Shown here: one piece after another, positions 63,619-64,000 of the stretch
How the letters are laid out: every line of letters starts with the position of its first letter
Position numbering within the stretch: position 1 is the first letter of the stretch
Assembly: GCF_032397745.1 (NCBI RefSeq)
Contig: NZ_CP135921.1
Location: 1,922,001-1,986,000 of the forward strand
DNA: 64,000 nucleotides
Reading direction: 5' to 3'
Source: Bradyrhizobium prioriisuperbiae
GTDB taxonomy: Bacteria; Pseudomonadota; Alphaproteobacteria; Rhizobiales; Xanthobacteraceae
Made by a program: the position numbers and the translations under genes
Notes under the pieces: model-generated
Told to the model about the DNA's origin: nothing
The model's database searches: none
What the model saw: only the letters and a program-made list of their open reading frames with translations

Positions 63619-63676
63619 CCGCATCCAAAGGTTCGTGTCAGAGGGGGCTGCGAAGTCTCACGAACTTTGGATGCGG
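63619..63676. repeat. Long inverted repeat before msrA 3' end
   Basis: Arms CCGCATCCAAAGGTTCGTG (63619-63637) and CACGAACTTTGGATGCGG (63659-63676) pair with one bulged base around a 21-base loop rich in G. It lies between the export-lipoprotein and msrA genes. It could end msrA transcription or be a dispersed extragenic repeat. Confidence 0.8.
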
Positions 63677-63699
63677 GGCACCAGTCTGTTTTGGCGCGA

Positions 63700-64000
63700 T
63701 CAGGCGCTGACCCCGACGCCGATCGGGCAGCTCACGCCGGTTCCACCGAGACCGCAATAACCGGCGGGATTCTTCGCCAGATATTGCTGGTGGTAGCCCT
63801 CGGCAAAGTAGAAGTCGCCCGCAGGGGCGATCTCGGTGGTGATCTTGTCCAGCCCCTTCGCGGCCAGTGCCTTGTCATAGGCGACCTTCGAGGCCAGCGC
63901 GGCCTTGGCCTGGGCCTCGCCGAAGGTGTAGATCGCCGAGCGATATTGCGTGCCGATGTCGTTGCCCTGGCGCATGCCCTGGGTCGGATCGTGATTTTCC
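63700..64000 (-). CDS. msrA: Peptide-methionine (S)-S-oxide reductase, C-terminal part
   Basis: Only the last 100 residues are in the window; the N-terminus with the catalytic GCFWG motif lies beyond the right edge. The visible part has the conserved [28 protein letters not shown] and [16 protein letters not shown] segments, with the HQQYL characteristic of MsrA. A resolving cysteine region ([14 protein letters not shown]) is present. It repairs oxidised methionine. Confidence 0.95.
   Translation of the reverse strand, partial: ENHDPTQGMRQGNDIGTQYRSAIYTFGEAQAKAALASKVAYDKALAAKGLDKITTEIAPAGDFYFAEGYHQQYLAKNPAGYCGLGGTGVSCPIGVGVSA

Overview
The window is GC-rich (mid-60s percent by eye), densely packed with genes, and has the look of a Bradyrhizobium/Rhodopseudomonas/Afipia-type alphaproteobacterium (Nitrobacteraceae). 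Support for this comes from the dispersed palindromes typical of that group (GAGCATGATC type at 2518, TAGCCCGG...CCGGGCTA type at 31562 and 50184), a short PutA without a DNA-binding domain, many ABC/Bug-type solute-binding genes, several molybdenum hydroxylases and PQQ dehydrogenases, and Irr/ICE-like TTCTAAA boxes near iron genes. I see no rRNA, tRNA, prophage, insertion sequence or CRISPR array. The DNA reads as chromosomal catabolic and accessory metabolism rather than a foreign island.

Layout. 1-2502: end of a CoxS/CoxL-type molybdenum hydroxylase operon. 2566-4675 (minus): enolase-superfamily enzyme and a rhodanese. 4977-6137: an orphan protein with a KPHP motif. 6600-12226: exported Rieske protein, PQQ dehydrogenase and a Tat-exported IorAB-type molybdenum hydroxylase (oxidation module 1). 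12403-14273: thioesterase, Lrp-type regulator and a divergent Asp/Glu racemase. 14412-20839: BisC-type oxidoreductase, DapA-family lyase/aldolase, atypical SDR, Bug solute-binding protein and DadA-type oxidase. 20841-28251: TetR regulator divergent from an ABC importer (binding protein, two permeases, ATPase) with a cupin and an amidase. 28406-38114: LysR regulator, shikimate dehydrogenase, complete LivKHMGF-type importer, Gfo/Idh dehydrogenase and a QuiC-type 3-dehydroshikimate dehydratase; read together this is a quinate/shikimate-type uptake and catabolism cluster. 38166-44888 (minus): an acyltransferase, then a siderophore receptor-PiuC-ExbB-ExbD-TonB iron operon. 45137-50168: a small unknown protein, PutA and a DHA2 efflux pump. 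50313-57059 (minus): copper chaperone, second PQQ dehydrogenase, cytochrome c, unknown exported protein and second IorAB (oxidation module 2). 57369-64000: alpha/beta hydrolase, EamA transporter, a split AtuA pair with an unknown propeller-like protein, dienelactone hydrolase, Wza-type lipoprotein, and the 3' end of msrA.

The most interesting feature is the pair of separate but parallel modules. Each puts a PQQ dehydrogenase carrying the Asp-x-Asp motif (the lanthanide-type signature) next to a Tat-exported IorAB molybdenum hydroxylase. Together these could oxidise an alcohol to an aldehyde and then to an acid outside the cytoplasm. Module 1 has a Rieske protein where module 2 has a cytochrome c, so the two may deliver electrons by different routes. 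Both iorA promoter regions also contain a TAGAATCGTT core resembling an Irr/ICE iron-control box.
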